The translations under genes were made by a program, and so were the position numbers. From the NCBI GenBank assembly GCA_012934845.2, contig WNNJ02001591.1:1-64000 (forward strand): 64,000 nucleotides of DNA, given 5' to 3'. The first letter of the stretch is position 1. Each line of letters begins with the position of its first letter. The DNA is from Pomphorhynchus laevis (lineage: Eukaryota > Acanthocephala > Palaeacanthocephala > Echinorhynchida > Pomphorhynchidae). Positions 32,682 to 45,556 of the stretch are shown here, one piece after another. The notes beneath the pieces were generated by a model, which saw only the letters and a program-made list of their open reading frames with translations, searched no databases and had not been told where the DNA came from.

Positions 32682-32957
32682 TTACCAATAATCAAGAATT
32701 TCTTCAATATCAGTCAGCAGATACCCTCTCTTGCCATATACAGTTTGATGAATTTTCTGCTTTTCAACACGAAGGTCTTTGGTCGTCCTCCAGAACATCT
32801 TCGATGCTGACCTATAATCAAGTTCTAAGTGCTCTCCAAACTTTTCCCAAGTCCCATTCTTTGCTTCGGTAACTGCTCGAGCTGAAGCTCTCTTTGCCTT
32901 TCGGTACTTGTCTACAGTTTCCATTGATTTATCAAACAAAGTTGTCTTATAAGCCAA
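32682..32957 (-). pseudogene. LINE C linker between endonuclease and RT
   Basis: KYRKAKRASARAVTEAKNGT, WEKFGEHLELDYRSASKMFW and LLTDIEEILDYW. These words are typical of the linker in CR1/Rex1-like LINE proteins (AKRAAAxAVxEAK, WEEFG, FRSASKxFW). It is present only in copy 2. Confidence 0.75.
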
Positions 32958-33359
32958 ATTCTTCTGTTAGACGAAATCTCTAAATGTTGGTGTCCACCAA
33001 ATAGTTCGAGGATTATCTCCGCGACAAGCATCTAATGCCTTCGAGCCACAACTTTTCAGTTGCTTTGACAAGTGAGGATCTAAACATATACTATTCCTGA
33101 TCAATGTTTATCACCTCTTCTGGCAATCGATAGAAACCTCCCGTATGTAGACAGCAAAACAGATTTTTACAGAAAATCTATTAAACGCTCCCAGCTCGCC
33201 CTACCACAACGTTTGTGTTTACCATCTTGTCTAATATCTGATCCTGCCATCGAAGCTTACTAACTACAATGTAGTGATAGTTTGATAATTCAGCCCCTCT
33301 CTACACATGTGTGTTCAGAACATAACGTCGCAGATCAGATGAAACGATTACAAAATCGA

Positions 33360-33665
33360 TCATTGATCTTTAACTGATAAAATCCTGATGTCATGTGCAT
33401 CTATGATCACCTTATGTTCAAACATGGAGTGGGCCATGCACAAATTGTTACGAGAACAAAAGTTCAATATTTTAAAACTACTCGCATTAAAATTGGAGAG
33501 TCCGTTCCTCCCCAACACTCCCTTCCAAGTGCTACTGTGGCTACCAATATGAGCATTAAAATCACCGAATAAAGCGAGGGAATCTTTTATAGGAGTACTA
33601 TCAATCAAAGCCTGAAGATCCTCAACGAAGACTGCGTATTTTGAGATAAAATTGGGGGCATACAT
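33360..33665 (-). pseudogene. LINE C endonuclease fragment
   Basis: MYAPNFISKYAVFVEDLQAL is followed by LALFGDFNAHIGSHSSTWKG, with the GDFNAHIG motif of APE-type LINE endonucleases. LSNFNASSFKILNFCSRNNL then matches the usual N-x-N-G-x-x-L-L-x-F-C region. Only about 100 codons are open. Confidence 0.8.
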
Positions 33666-34519
33666 GCAACAGTTATCTCCTTTCCCTCTTTAACTCAAAG
33701 TCTCATATACGCCAGCCTTTTGTTCACTGGGTTAAGCTCTCTACAATGAGTGATAACCAGGGACTTGTAATTATCCCTACTCCCGCCTGCCGTCGCTTTC
33801 CGTTGGTAACTCCTAAATAATCCAAGATCCAACCTTGATCTAAAAGTTTAGTTCCGGTTCCATAATAGTGAAGAGAAGTCATTCATAGTATTTTTACCAA
33901 AGCGAACCATTTCGCTTTGGTAAAAAGCGAAATGTGTCGAGATGACATTCCACGTTCATACATGTATGCTAGTCAGCTTCGAATGTTGAAGCGTCTTGCG
34001 CTTATCCGTAAAACTAACCGGTCACAGGGCACCCGACAATAAACACTCCTTCAGTCAGTTGTGAGCTGACCATTGTTCTTCGCAATTTATTTATATTTTG
34101 TAAATCTGTTGCTTGTAATTTCCATTGTCTTCGTTGGTTTGTTCGGCAATCTCCCGTTCCCGATATCCTGTGATAATCCAACATCGCTGCTGTAAGGTAA
34201 CATGTCTCCTAGATTCTCGTCCGCCTTTTCGTCTATTTTCAAATCCACCGTTGGAGTCATCGGATGAATATAATATAGTATATGAAAGGACTGCCCCTAC
34301 GGCTAATGCAGGTTGACCAATTATTTAGCCGCCGATCGACTAATGTCTAACAGACGCCGCCTTTGCTCCAAGAAGAGGCTAATTAGCAAAAGGTACCAGC
34401 TTAATATTTAATCAACTGTCACCTAGCGGTCCGTTGATAAGCATATTAATTCCATAAGCATATTAATATCATAAGCATATTAATCATATATGGTTATGAA
34501 ATATAGTTTGACTATTATG

Positions 34520-35870
34520 CTGTATATTGCGTGTCCTAAATCTAATTTTTAACATGTGATACTTATTTCCTATATATTGAGTGCATATGTACATTTTATT
34601 AGATACAAGGCACCTATAGTATTGCACTTACAATTATCATTGCTATTTAATCAAAAGCATTTGTTTGTCGTTTTATTTATTTAGCAATTATTATTTATAA
34701 AATAACAAACTATACAATTTTTCTGTTACATTTAAAAAAATCAAAATTTAAAATATTTAGTACTTACGTATGTTTCCAATGTGGGTGTGCACATGTAACT
34801 TTTGCTAAGTCAATATTTCAGGTTGGTTTTTCAATGTCACCATCTAGTTTGGTTGATTCAAACTAAACTTACAACGAGACTAACATCAGCATATGATAGG
34901 GGGCTGCCCTGCTTAAAGCGGTTACAGGTAAAGTTACAGATAAAGTTATTACTAGCTTTATCAATAGTTGTTGTTATATAGTTGTTATTCATTAATTTAG
35001 TATGTTTTGAATACATATCTTTATTAATATTATCTTTCATTTTATAATTGTTTATTATTTTCATTTTCTTTTAAATTTAATCAAATATATCATCTGTCCA
35101 AATTTTAATTTTAGATATATTTAAGCCTTCGTTATTAGTCATCTCACTTAAGTAAAAATTTAAGTCTTTAACGAATTGTAAATTTTATTTCTATCGTTAT
35201 CATCTAATCTATATTTATACCTTTTTGATAGCATTTTCTTTAATTCGCCATTTTCAATTACTATTAGATTATGTCTAGATATATGCTTATTTATCTTATC
35301 GAAACTAAGACCTACAATTACATTGTGCTTCTATAATGTTTTTCATATCATCGTTACATATTGATTTCAATTCTTTATTATAATTACAAATTTTTCGTCC
35401 TAACGGCAGTAACAGTTTATACCTTATTTTAGGAATATATTTACTTAAATCTGATCCTATTATTTCTTTACTTTGAGAATTATTTAAAAGTCTACATATA
35501 TTTATGTTATCTATACATTTATTAATGAATGTTATGGTCAGTGTATATTTTTTATTGTTATTATTAACATTTGTTGTACGATTATAGTATTTTGTATTAC
35601 AATAACTGTCTATTATACAATTTAACCTATCATAGTTGTTAATTAATCTTTGATTTATTGAACAAATGATATCTTTAGAAAAACTTCTTATATTTACATA
35701 AAGATCTTTAAGCTTATTGTCTCTTAAAAGTTGTTTTAATATTTCTAATTTTTTATATTTATACATACATTTTTTCTATTTTTAACTTATTTTTTCTTTT
35801 ATCGCCATGACTTCTTGGCTTGCATTTAACCATATTATTATAATATAGTTGTTTATTATTTACTATGCTA
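34520..35870 (-). mobile_element. PLE-2 fragment (copy 2)
   Basis: Counterpart of 11,440-12,790, with one visible amino-acid difference (INSYC versus IDSYC in the N-terminal part) and the same missing RT. Confidence 0.65.
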
Positions 35871-35949
35871 TTCTTGCCAATCCCTGGTACCACGTCTCAT
35901 TCGATCGTAACGGGTACATGGAATTAAGCTTTTAATCCATAAAATCTTA

Positions 35950-36210
35950 TCTTTCTAGTTTTTAACTATCTAGTTTTTTAAACCTAGTTTTTAACATTTG
36001 ATGTTTTTCCTATATATTGCAGTCCACATGTGCATTGTATTCGATACACAACACCTGCGGTATTTCAGTTACAATTATTATTAATATTTAATGAAAAACA
36101 TTTTTCTGTCGTATACATACAGCATTATACGATTTACAGCTATTTCTGCTGCATTAATAAAATCTAAAATTGAAATCAATTGTACTTAGGTATGTTGTGT
36201 ACATGTAACT
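35950..36210 (-). pseudogene. PLE-2 GIY-YIG fragment (copy 2)
   Basis: Counterpart of 12,870-13,130, with the same VVYRIQCTCGLQYIGKTSN core. Confidence 0.7.
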
Positions 36211-36336
36211 TTTACTAAGTCATAATTTTTTACGGTTGCAATTCATTTACATATAGACTTCTTTAGAATATTTTGAAAATTTTGAACTTTTTATTAAATT
36301 AGATTTGTTATTATAATATAATAATAAAAGAAACAT

Positions 36337-36827
36337 TTCTTGCATGCTCTCCTCGATACATGCTGCGTTACCTCGTTGAACTGCCACTTTTAGTCTTTGG
36401 AATAGAAAGGACGCTGATCATCGATTGTCGGTAATCCTGTTCAATCGCTTACCAAGTTCATGTGGAAATTTGGTGGTGTACGGGTCGATTGCACCTAAGG
36501 ACTCTATTGCCTCCGGTTCTAAAGCATTAATCCTTTTATCGAGACATTCTTATTTCCTTCATTTTTAACTTCAGCTGAGGCTGCCGCGGTGCCTGCGCTG
36601 TGTGAGACCATGTGTTTTATTGTCGTGTTTTAGATCATGTGTTGGTAACTCTTGGTCAAGATGTTCACACACGTGACATCCCAGATTAGGCAGTTGCCTC
36701 CAGACCTGGGAACCAAAGTGCACTCGTCGGGACGCTTTAAATCATTTCGACAAATACCGCTCGGTTCCAACCGACTTGGGAAACCGGCGGAAACAAGAAT
36801 TATTAAATAATTGCTGAAAATAATTAA
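36337..36827 (-). pseudogene. Retroelement 3' end with PD-D/ExK-like motif (copy 2)
   Basis: Counterpart of 13,255-13,745; I see no difference from it by eye. Confidence 0.55.
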
Positions 36828-38195
36828 TTATATTATTTCAATTTTTTTGTTTTCTTTTTTTTTATTTTTTTTCTACATGTTTTACTTATATGATGAGTAC
36901 TATATTAACGAAATAGGTTTAGATATCTTATATTAAAATGTAGTAATCAGTTTATATTTACTATTTTTAATACTTTTACTTATTAGATTAGAACTAAATG
37001 CTATCGACTTCTATTTTTACGTTTTATATTGTTTGAACTAAAAAGTATAATTTTATTATTATATACAGGAATCAAAGCTAATTTAAATTTATTGAATATA
37101 AAGTATCTTGTGTTAATGTTTTAAATTCTTATCTTTATCATTGAATATAATTAATATAAATTTTATCTATAGTTACTTACACTTGTTTTAAGATATTTAT
37201 ATAATATTATATATATTATGATTTATCTTTGAAATATTATATAATATAGAATTAGTAGAAAGATTCTAGAAAATTATATAAATGTTCATTGATTCTAATT
37301 TTTAATCTTATATGTTAACTATATATTTAATTAAATTACATTGAATTAAATATATAACATTTTAACTTTTAAAATTAATATTTAATAGTTTAACATACTT
37401 ATTTTCTCTAAGTTATTTTCTACATAGCATTTTTAATCTAATAATTTACATATTATAGATCGCTTATTTTTACATTTATTAAACTTATTATTAATCATAC
37501 GAATATAATCGTATTTTTAGATAGTGTATTGTAAGCCCACATAGTATAGTTAATATTATTTCGTCGATTGAATTCTATACAACAATAAAACAAAAATTAA
37601 ATCAACATTTTTACAAACAAAATATTGTAAGTATAAAATTTATAAATTGGGGTGAATAGCACAATTAAACTAACATTAAATTTCAATATATACAAGATTA
37701 AGAATAAATTTAAATGAATAAAAATTTATATATTTACTAACAAGCTACTAAAATATTTCAAATTATTTACTTGTTTTATATAGCTTCTAATATATATTGA
37801 TATTTTATATAGCATTGAGTAGTATAAGAAAAAAAGAAGGAAATATTTTTTCGCATCAAGCATCAAATTAAAGACAAATTTAAAGAACAGCCAAAGCAAT
37901 TCTTAAACAAAAATAGTTTGGCACATTAATATGCTCTGAAGAAATGAATCGAAACATAAGTTAAATATATGATAAAAGCTAAAGATTTCAATTGGTAATT
38001 CGCTTCAATTTAAATTTAAATTGGAGATAACATTTAGCGAATAATAGATCGCAGTGATTTTCATAGTATATTAGCTTAATAACGAGTTGAAGAAAATGTT
38101 AATAGTAATGTACTGTTCATACGGAATTCTGTTGGATTATTTTACCTACGATAGTGTGCGTCAAACTATTAAACTATTGTTTAGATTGACAAAGT
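36828..38195. other. AT-rich 3' flank of the Gly-rich gene, copy 2
   Basis: Near-identical to 13,746-15,113. No gene or element recognised. Confidence 0.5.
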
Positions 38196-41061
38196 TTATT
38201 CGGTAACGCTGTAGGTGCTAGATTCATAAGTAGTCGTTGCGCCTTCTAATCCACCAGCTTCACCACCATAACTGACTGAGTGAAGTGCAGCCTCTCCAGT
38301 TCCTCCGACTAATCCACTTGAACTGTATTCATAACTTGAGCTACCACCAACTTCACCTAGGCCAGCCATTCCACCGTATGATTGCATCGTCTGTCCATAA
38401 GATCCTAAATCAGATCCAACTAATCCACTAACGGAGCTGGATTCGTAACTAGATGCAAGTCCTTCCATTCCACCTACTCCACCACCGCTAACTGAAGATT
38501 CATACGATTCAAATGATGACATACCGGCTTCAGCACCACCACCTCCACTCACAAATTCAGAATGTGACACGAATTCACCAAGTCCTGCACCTCCGCCAAT
38601 TGCGCCCATTCCTCCTGCTACGCCCATTCCTCCTGCTACGCCAGCAGCATGAACAACCATAGGGGGGCTCTAAAACGAAGCATAAATAAAAAATCTTAAA
38701 AACAGATTTGCTTATTATAAAATTGTTGCTGTTATTAAAATTAAACTAAATGAAAATGTTTTGAAATACCAAATAATAAAAAATAAAACTGATTTTTATA
38801 ACGATCTGCAATAGCATTATTAAACAGCAGATTGCAAACTTTTATAAATACTTAAGACTTAATATTTTTACTTGTCACTTATATAGGTGACTTCACTTAA
38901 TCATATAGTTTTACGTTATTATTCCTGGCTTTTCTTTAAAAATAGTTAAAACTTTAGCTAGCAAAGTGCAATAAGTCAAAGCACACTTGGACAGGTCACA
39001 ACTATTCACTATTAACTAGTTCAGCAAGAACACAAATTATTTAATATTTATATTATTTAATATTTAGTAGCACACTTTCGTTGTCACCACGAGCAACGTG
39101 CTTACAGCTTGAGCTCACGGCATTCCTACCAACGTGTACAAACACTATTTACCTTACTTTTTTAAGGAATAAAATTTATGAATGTCACGTATAAAATTGA
39201 GTGTATGTTAATTTTCTAATTAAATTTAAACGAAAAATCTATTCAAGTTTTAAAATTCTTGCCTCAATTTATTAGCTTCAATTCATAATTTTAAAAATTA
39301 AATTAATAGCATTTATTCTGATTTAAATTTTGTCAAACTATGTATTTTTAAACTAAACAATCCACGATGCCACACTTTATAACATTTAAAATTATATTTA
39401 GAAATAAACTAACAGGAGGATATTCAAAAAACATTAAAATATGTTTATGAGCATCTAAAAAATATAATAAAAAACTAAAATATAATATATAAGTACAGTC
39501 CTTGATAATGACTAGCATGGTACTGCAGAAATACTGCTAACGAATAATATTAATAAAGTCCCCCTGCCTTTGTTTGTTGCAAATGATAATAATTGGAGAC
39601 AACCCTTCTGATAATAAAAGACAACCCGAATAACTAGAGACAACCTTTTAATATGATCAAAATAGCTGCACTCGAAACTATTACACACAAAAATGATATT
39701 GCCAATGTGATCGTTAACTTATTTCTCTCGAGAAAACAAATAATTATCACGCAGCTACATTATACTATAACTTTGTTTAATGTTTTGTTTTTAATAATAA
39801 TGTTTTAAAATTTTCGTTATCATAAGTAAAGTGTACTTACAATGTTCTCCACGACCCCGAGTCTTCTTGCAGTAGTAATCAGCGAGTGACTCTCAAGTAG
39901 CGATGACCCGTGCTGTGAAGCATAAGCCATTGGATTTGCTGAAATCACACCAAGGTTTTTGATAACCCTTTCTCTTTTGACTGGTCCAGGGACGTATTCA
40001 ATAATAATATTCTTTTTTGCTTTGTAAGCAGATTGGCGGGCAGCCCTCTGAACAATAACGCGTCTCTTAGGCATTCTTCCGTATGGAATCCATCTCTCAA
40101 TGATTATGTCCTGTGGTTTGGGAGGCAAAGCTCTGTATCGCTCAACAATTACCTGCCTCTCTGGTGGAGGTAAGGCAGCTAACTTGCGAATGACAACTTT
40201 TGTCTTTTGAACGACTGGCATGGCTGGGGGACGCTCTCGCAATATAATAGGTGGAGGAGTTTTGGGTCGTGGCGCTCTCTGTCTAATTATCATTGGTGGT
40301 GATGGTCGTGGTTGTGGTGGGCGAACCTCCCTTATAATTAATGGGCCCGGTGCTGGTGGTGTTGGAGGTTTTAAGAATCTTACATGAATGTTTTGTCTGT
40401 ATGTACTTGCCCCTGCTGGTAACTGTAATGGTCGGGTTATAATTGCAGGATTTGGGTCCTTTTGAATTTTGTATAGATTAATTGGCAAGAGTGGTCCAGC
40501 ACCCGCTCCTGATCCTTCTCCTCCAGATATACTTGCAAATCCTCCTCCAGATCCGCCTCCAAATCCACTTGCAAATCCACCTCCTGATCCTCCTCCAAAT
40601 CCAATTGCTTGACCTCCTGCCGCACCACCTGAGGCGTAAGATGCAAGGGCAGACTCTGCACCACCAAAGCCACCTGAAGCAGCGGATACAGTTTCAGATA
40701 CACTTGTGCTGTATAATGCTCCAGCATCTGCTGATGCTCCACTGTATCCCTCAGATTCATAACTTCCAAAGCTAGCTCCTCCTACTGAGGCCAACCCTGC
40801 GTCAATTCCACCCCTACCGCTCGAGTACGATTCTAAGTATTGTGAAAATTCACCAGCTCCTCCTCCAACTGAATGAATTCCCCCAAATTCGGCTGCTTCC
40901 CCTCCTGTGGTGTATGATTCGAAACTTTCAGTCGTGACTGCTCCGCCACCAAGGTTTAGAGGTCCGCCACCGGATACAGATTCCATATGATAACCGCCAG
41001 ATATTTCACCAGCACTTGCCTCCATTAAGTTGGAGTACTCTCCACCATATATTTCAGCCAT
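38196..41061 (-). CDS. Gly-rich/Pro-rich structural-type protein, copy 2 (two exons)
   Basis: Exon 1 is 41,061-39,841 (407 codons) and exon 2 is 38,669-38,196, joined in phase 0 by the same GTAAGT donor and TTTTAG acceptor, giving about 564 residues. The domain plan equals copy 1. Exon 1 differs from copy 1 at about 14 residues, clustered in the Pro-rich half (for example PAPPIVIRQ versus PSPPMIIRQ) and at the N-terminus (EIHGTEY versus EIYGGEY). Exon 2 is identical except for one fewer GVAGGM unit. The frame is intact, so both paralogues are probably functional. The changes are mostly conservative (V/I, R/K), which argues for purifying selection. Confidence 0.85.
39010..39380 (-). other. Extra intron sequence in copy 2
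   Basis: About 350 bp that copy 1 lacks, between AACTAGTTCAGCAAGAACAC and ATAACATTTAAAATTATATT. AT-rich, with a GC-richer core near 39,080-39,140. I see no transposon ends or duplication, so either insertion here or deletion in copy 1 is possible. Confidence 0.6.
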
Positions 41062-41154
41062 TTGTTAGGTATGTACTTTCTACTCGTTTAAACAATTCAA
41101 ATGTTTTTATTCAAGCAAATTTTGAAATCTAACTTTTATCACACGAATTGACGA

Positions 41155-41162
41155 CTTATATA
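41155..41162 (-). promoter_or_regulatory. TATA box of Gly-rich gene copy 2
   Basis: TATATAAG on the minus strand, 94 bases before the start codon, as in copy 1. Confidence 0.6.
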
Positions 41163-41800
41163 ACATTTGAAAACTGGTGATTTGGAACGGATCTGTTCAC
41201 TATATGAGAATATTGTATGTTAGCTTTGAGAAGCACAACCTTACGTCGTTAGTCATGTTTGGTTGGCGAAAGCTTTATGAACTAAAATTTTATTCTAGCA
41301 TTTTTGCCGAAAGCGAAGGATATTGTTATAATGCAAAATAGCTAACGCTTGATTATTAATCATGACCAAGTGTTTATATCTTGATTCAATTTTAACAAAT
41401 TTTAGTTTATCGTTCCATATTCAAATATATACCACATTTTATAATATCCGTTTGAATTACGTCGATTTATAAAAATATTACAGAAACAACATTCCTGTAA
41501 CGGTAGAGAAAAATCGCAATTTTCTCAATTCGTGAACCATTTTCAGCATATTAGACAAATTACAGTTGTATACAATGTCCTTGTTCAGGAATACTATTTT
41601 CTATTCTAAGTTGACTCCCATTTTATGATTTGCAATAAAACATTACAAGAATACTTATTTTAAATATTTATAGGTGAGCTAGCTCTATTAATTTATAACA
41701 ATTAATGTGTCTTGCATTAACCAACAGACGCTTCCTCCTTTGTGGACACCGTTAGCATTAAACTACTGTAGCATCATGCAATGCAAATATTATTAAATGT

Positions 41801-42320
41801 ACAGCAGCTTCATCGTTGACATTCAATAATTAGTGCACAGATTAATAGTAACTAATCTAACAACTTAGATTTTCTATAAATTAACATTTGTATTGCTTTG
41901 ATATATTAGCACCTACCTAGTTGTAATATATATGTCCTACTTAAATATCAAAATGATTATGAATGTACTGTGCTGAAATCTGGGCAGCTGAAATTAACCT
42001 GTTTTGAGTAAATTCAATATGTGTTTAAATCTGGCCAGCTTTAATTAAGGTGAATCAGTTTCCCTTAATTTATCCCGTTTATTTAGGAGAAAATCTTGTC
42101 TTTTAAAATGCACATTTTGTTTCCTATATTTAATTCAATGTTTCGATTATTAGCTTCATTATCATTAGAAATAATGACAGTTGACAATCATGGTAGTTGA
42201 CCATTAAACATTTTGATTTAAATAAAAAACGTAATCTTCGTAAGTATTGTTTCTAAATTTAGTACTAAAAGTACTGTCAGTTGGTCTAAAAATTTTTATG
42301 AAAAATCAAGGAAATTAAAT
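41801..42320. other. AT-rich interval, no gene seen
   Basis: Unique flank beyond the right border of copy 2. Contains the pair CTGGGCAGCTGAAATTAACC and CTGGCCAGCTTTAATTAAGG about 50 bases apart, a small diverged direct repeat. Nothing coding. Confidence 0.4.
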
Positions 42321-42321
42321 C

Positions 42322-42960
42322 AGCTAACTGAGTCTACGTATTTAATACAATTATAAAATAAACAAAACATAATAATGCTAAATCAAAATTTAATAATTAA
42401 ATAATAAAATTAATAATTGTTTTTAGATTTTCTATAATTTAAATCAAGTTAAAAAAATGAAATTTAAAATAAACGTCATTTTTATGAACAGACGTTGTAT
42501 CAGAGTAAGAATTAGAGGTCATCAGGAGGAACTGCTATGCTATCAGGTTTCGGCCCCTAACTCCTCTACCCAACATAGCAGCGGGGCCAAATACATGCTA
42601 ATGATGTATTTTATCTGATAAAGCTATCTAGTATCTTATTTTAATACAAAGTATATTATTTATTATCCACCCATAAAAATTTGCCACCTAAGAGTTTAAA
42701 TTTATTCTTTATATTATTGTGTTGATTTATATATTTTACTATTTTCTGCTTGATGTTATTTTTATAGTAACCTAGTTTAAAATATGTATCTATTAAATTA
42801 TTTAAATGATTTTGAAGAAAGCCAATATCATTACATATTGTTGCAATTCTTAAAATTTCATTATTTAATGTATTATATTTTATATTATATGGATAACATA
42901 ACTGAATTTATCGCAGAACTCTTAATTGAATACATATTTATGATTGCAACGTGCATTTTT
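42322..42960 (-). mobile_element. PLE-2 3' end fragment
   Basis: The best-preserved 3' end of the family. The end word AAATCAGCTAACTGAGTCTA lies at 42,322, and the structured block spans 42,510-42,610 (GGGGCC/GGCCCC and CTGCTAT/ATAGCAG pairs intact). The last coding part on the minus strand (about 42,960-42,780) corresponds to NILNNEILRIATICNDI at 59.6 kb. Apparent plus-strand coding at 42,784-43,110 is only the antisense of this. Confidence 0.65.
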
Positions 42961-44659
42961 TATATTTATTATATATGTAATAAAATTTTATTTATATGTC
43001 AACTTACTGCACATTTTCATATCTTGAATAATTTTTACACTTTTAGCTTGGTTTCAACAAGATTTTCATGCTTTGCTATATTATATAGTTTGAAAGTTCT
43101 AAGCATGTAAAAACTTATGACATAATATATTTAATTTTAAAAACGTCAAAATGTCAAAATTTTTGTTTGTTTGTGATGTAATTTAATTGGTTAAATTACA
43201 TTATGTATGGTGTTGTTGCTTTTAGAATCTTTCCAATTAATATTTTTATTGATTCAATGATCAATTTTTTATTCCAATAAAATTATATTTTATTTGACTA
43301 GCGTTAGAATTGCTTTTTAAATCTATACCACACCATTTTATGAGACATATTTATTTTTTAATCATCAGACTGGATAAACAATTAAGGTATTAAATATAAA
43401 TATAATTTCTAGCATATGGAATATGTCATAATTTCAATAATATTAATAGTGGTTGGTTGAACTTATCATGCTCCAACAAGATTATGAGATCTTACATGTA
43501 TACGTTATTTTTATTGAAAATTTTATTTATAACTTCAAGTAATTTGTTGAGGATTTACACGTTTTTCTATGTTATGACAAGTATATAATTTTACATCTTT
43601 GAATTATTCGCTGTTTTCGATTAAACAGCATATTTAAGATTTGCTAAAATATATAATTATAAAATTTTAAACATTGTTTTAATCAAAAGATGCAAAATAA
43701 TACAACATTTTGATCAAGAAGAAATGCGAAAAACATATTTTACTTCTTATTATAATCATTAATTTTCTCGCATTATCTTGTGTGTGATCACGATAACTTC
43801 GCGTCCTATTTTCACTCTTGGAGTTTTTAACACAAATTTCTACATTTCGTCTCACATGTCCCACATCCATTTAATTTAGTGTTAAATAAATAAATTTTTA
43901 TTAAACAATTAAGTTTTTGTTGGGCTCAATCCATTTTCTATAATTTTTTACACTACAAATCCTCATAAAGTTGACTTTGTCAAATGCTCACAATGAACTC
44001 TTAAGCATATCTTAAACTATACCGATTTCTCTTGCAACCTACCCTGTAATCGGATTTTACTGATAAGCAAATATTAGTCGGTTGACAGCTTAGCCCATCT
44101 CTTTTCAAATTTTTTCAGATATTTACTTTTGAGTTTCCTCATAATCTTTTACATTAGTCTATATTTAATAACTCCCCAATTGACAAAGGTCTAATCATTA
44201 TCCATAAATTGATAATTGGAATCATAATAAATACTGAACAAAAGCGGCACTGATTGTTTTTAAGGAAAAGCGTTTATCTCAGGAACTAATTGAGATTACT
44301 TTATCAACAACAAAATTACGCTCTATATACTTATAGATGGTATATGCCGTTGCGAAGTGTCGACACGCTACTGCCGTCTCTCTCGAAAGTATATATTCAA
44401 ACGTATTAGCTTATTTTAAGTTGCTAAGTTCAAATAAACGCTTCAATCTATATCGGCATAAGAAGAATGACGATTGCAATGTAGAATTGTAATATAAATA
44501 ATATTCTAACATGATTAGAATATTTAATATCTTAATATTGTAAAATGCAAGATCATCCTTTTTGATTCTCCCGCATATTTAAATATCGAATCGAATCTTT
44601 AATCTACTCACTGATCTATAAATTTAAAGTATATAACTATTAGATCGCCTAACTGAGCA

Positions 44660-44775
44660 AAATATTGTGTATTTTGAAAAATACAATATTGAAATACAAT
44701 ATTGTGTATTGTGTATAATACACATTGCGGATTGTGTATAATACACATTGTGTATTGTGTATAATATTGAAATAC
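44660..44775. repeat. TGTGTATAATACACAT minisatellite
   Basis: Tandem and partly inverted copies of ATTGTGTATAATACACATTG and AATATTGAAATACA. The units are self-complementary, so the array can form hairpins. Confidence 0.75.
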
Positions 44776-45527
44776 ACATAATTGAAACATTTAGACCTAA
44801 TATTTTATAAAATAGATTAATATACACTATGTATTAGAATAAAGATTGGATGAAGTAATCAAGATGAACTCACTTACTTCTTATACTCAGATTATATGTT
44901 AAATTTATAAAACCATTTTAGAAACATCTTTGCAGTATAACAGCGTTTAGTCTTATAAAATTTGCATTTATCTCACTTTGAAATTAATTCCAAAAGGATC
45001 GTTTATAATCTTTAACTTTAAGTTAATTGCTGTTTGACTAAAAAAAGTAGCCACCCTATACACGTATACTAGTTAGTATTGAATGCAAACTTTTCTTTAT
45101 CATTATTATATGAATTTAATAGTTCGTAGAGTATGTGAATTTTTTGATAATATTTATGTAATAGCTAGTGTTCCCAATCAAACTAGTTAAAGTAGACATG
45201 AATTGTTAAAAAGTAGCAAATTTCCATCAAAAGTAGCCCAGAAACCTTTATATGATAATTATTCCAAAGCGCCTGTTTTAAAATATGCTTATTTATGCCA
45301 TCATATAATGGCAATTCAAGAATAGTTCAATTTTTGAACTGTAATAATAATATAAACTATTAATAATAAAGTTAAAGAATTAACTACCGTGACGATAAAT
45401 TATTATTTGATTTGAGCAACATCTTATTTTAACATAACATGGAAAATATATCCCAAATTTTATTGATCATTGGCTCCTTCCTGAAGAGCCCTTTCCCCCG
45501 CCTGGCAAGTGGAAGTGGGAACTGTCA

Positions 45528-45556
45528 ATCACAACTGTACAATGTACAGTTGTGAT
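45528..45556. repeat. Perfect inverted repeat, 14-bp arms
   Basis: ATCACAACTGTACA, one spacer base, then its exact complement. It lies within the GC-richer patch and is possibly the centre of a small fold-back element. Confidence 0.85.

Larger units (their letters stand above)
31930..34410 (-). mobile_element. LINE C (copy 2), fuller version
   Basis: Minus-strand order: 5' sequence (34.4-33.7 kb), APE endonuclease (33,665-33,360), linker (32,957-32,682) and reverse transcriptase (from about 32,500 to 31,990). The order is as expected for one LINE. The linker and RT motifs resemble CR1/Rex1-type LINEs known from many animals. All parts are broken. A short template-switch scar lies at about 33,890-33,940. 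Because the domains are in correct order here and missing in copy 1, this copy shows the ancestral state. Confidence 0.75.
31595..41800 (-). repeat. Segmental duplication, copy 2
   Basis: Same order and orientation as 9,890-18,380. By eye the part from 33,940 to 38,930 matches copy 1 with only a handful of single differences, apart from an 18-bp length change in exon 2. The part from about 38,930 to 41,400 differs at several percent. It retains the fuller LINE C and has an extra 350 bp in the intron. It starts about 200 bp after the end of LINE B. Confidence 0.9.

Noticed and set aside
42784-43110. 108-codon plus-strand frame
   Set aside because: Antisense of the PLE-2 C-terminal coding end; it matches the complement of the 59.5-kb copy.
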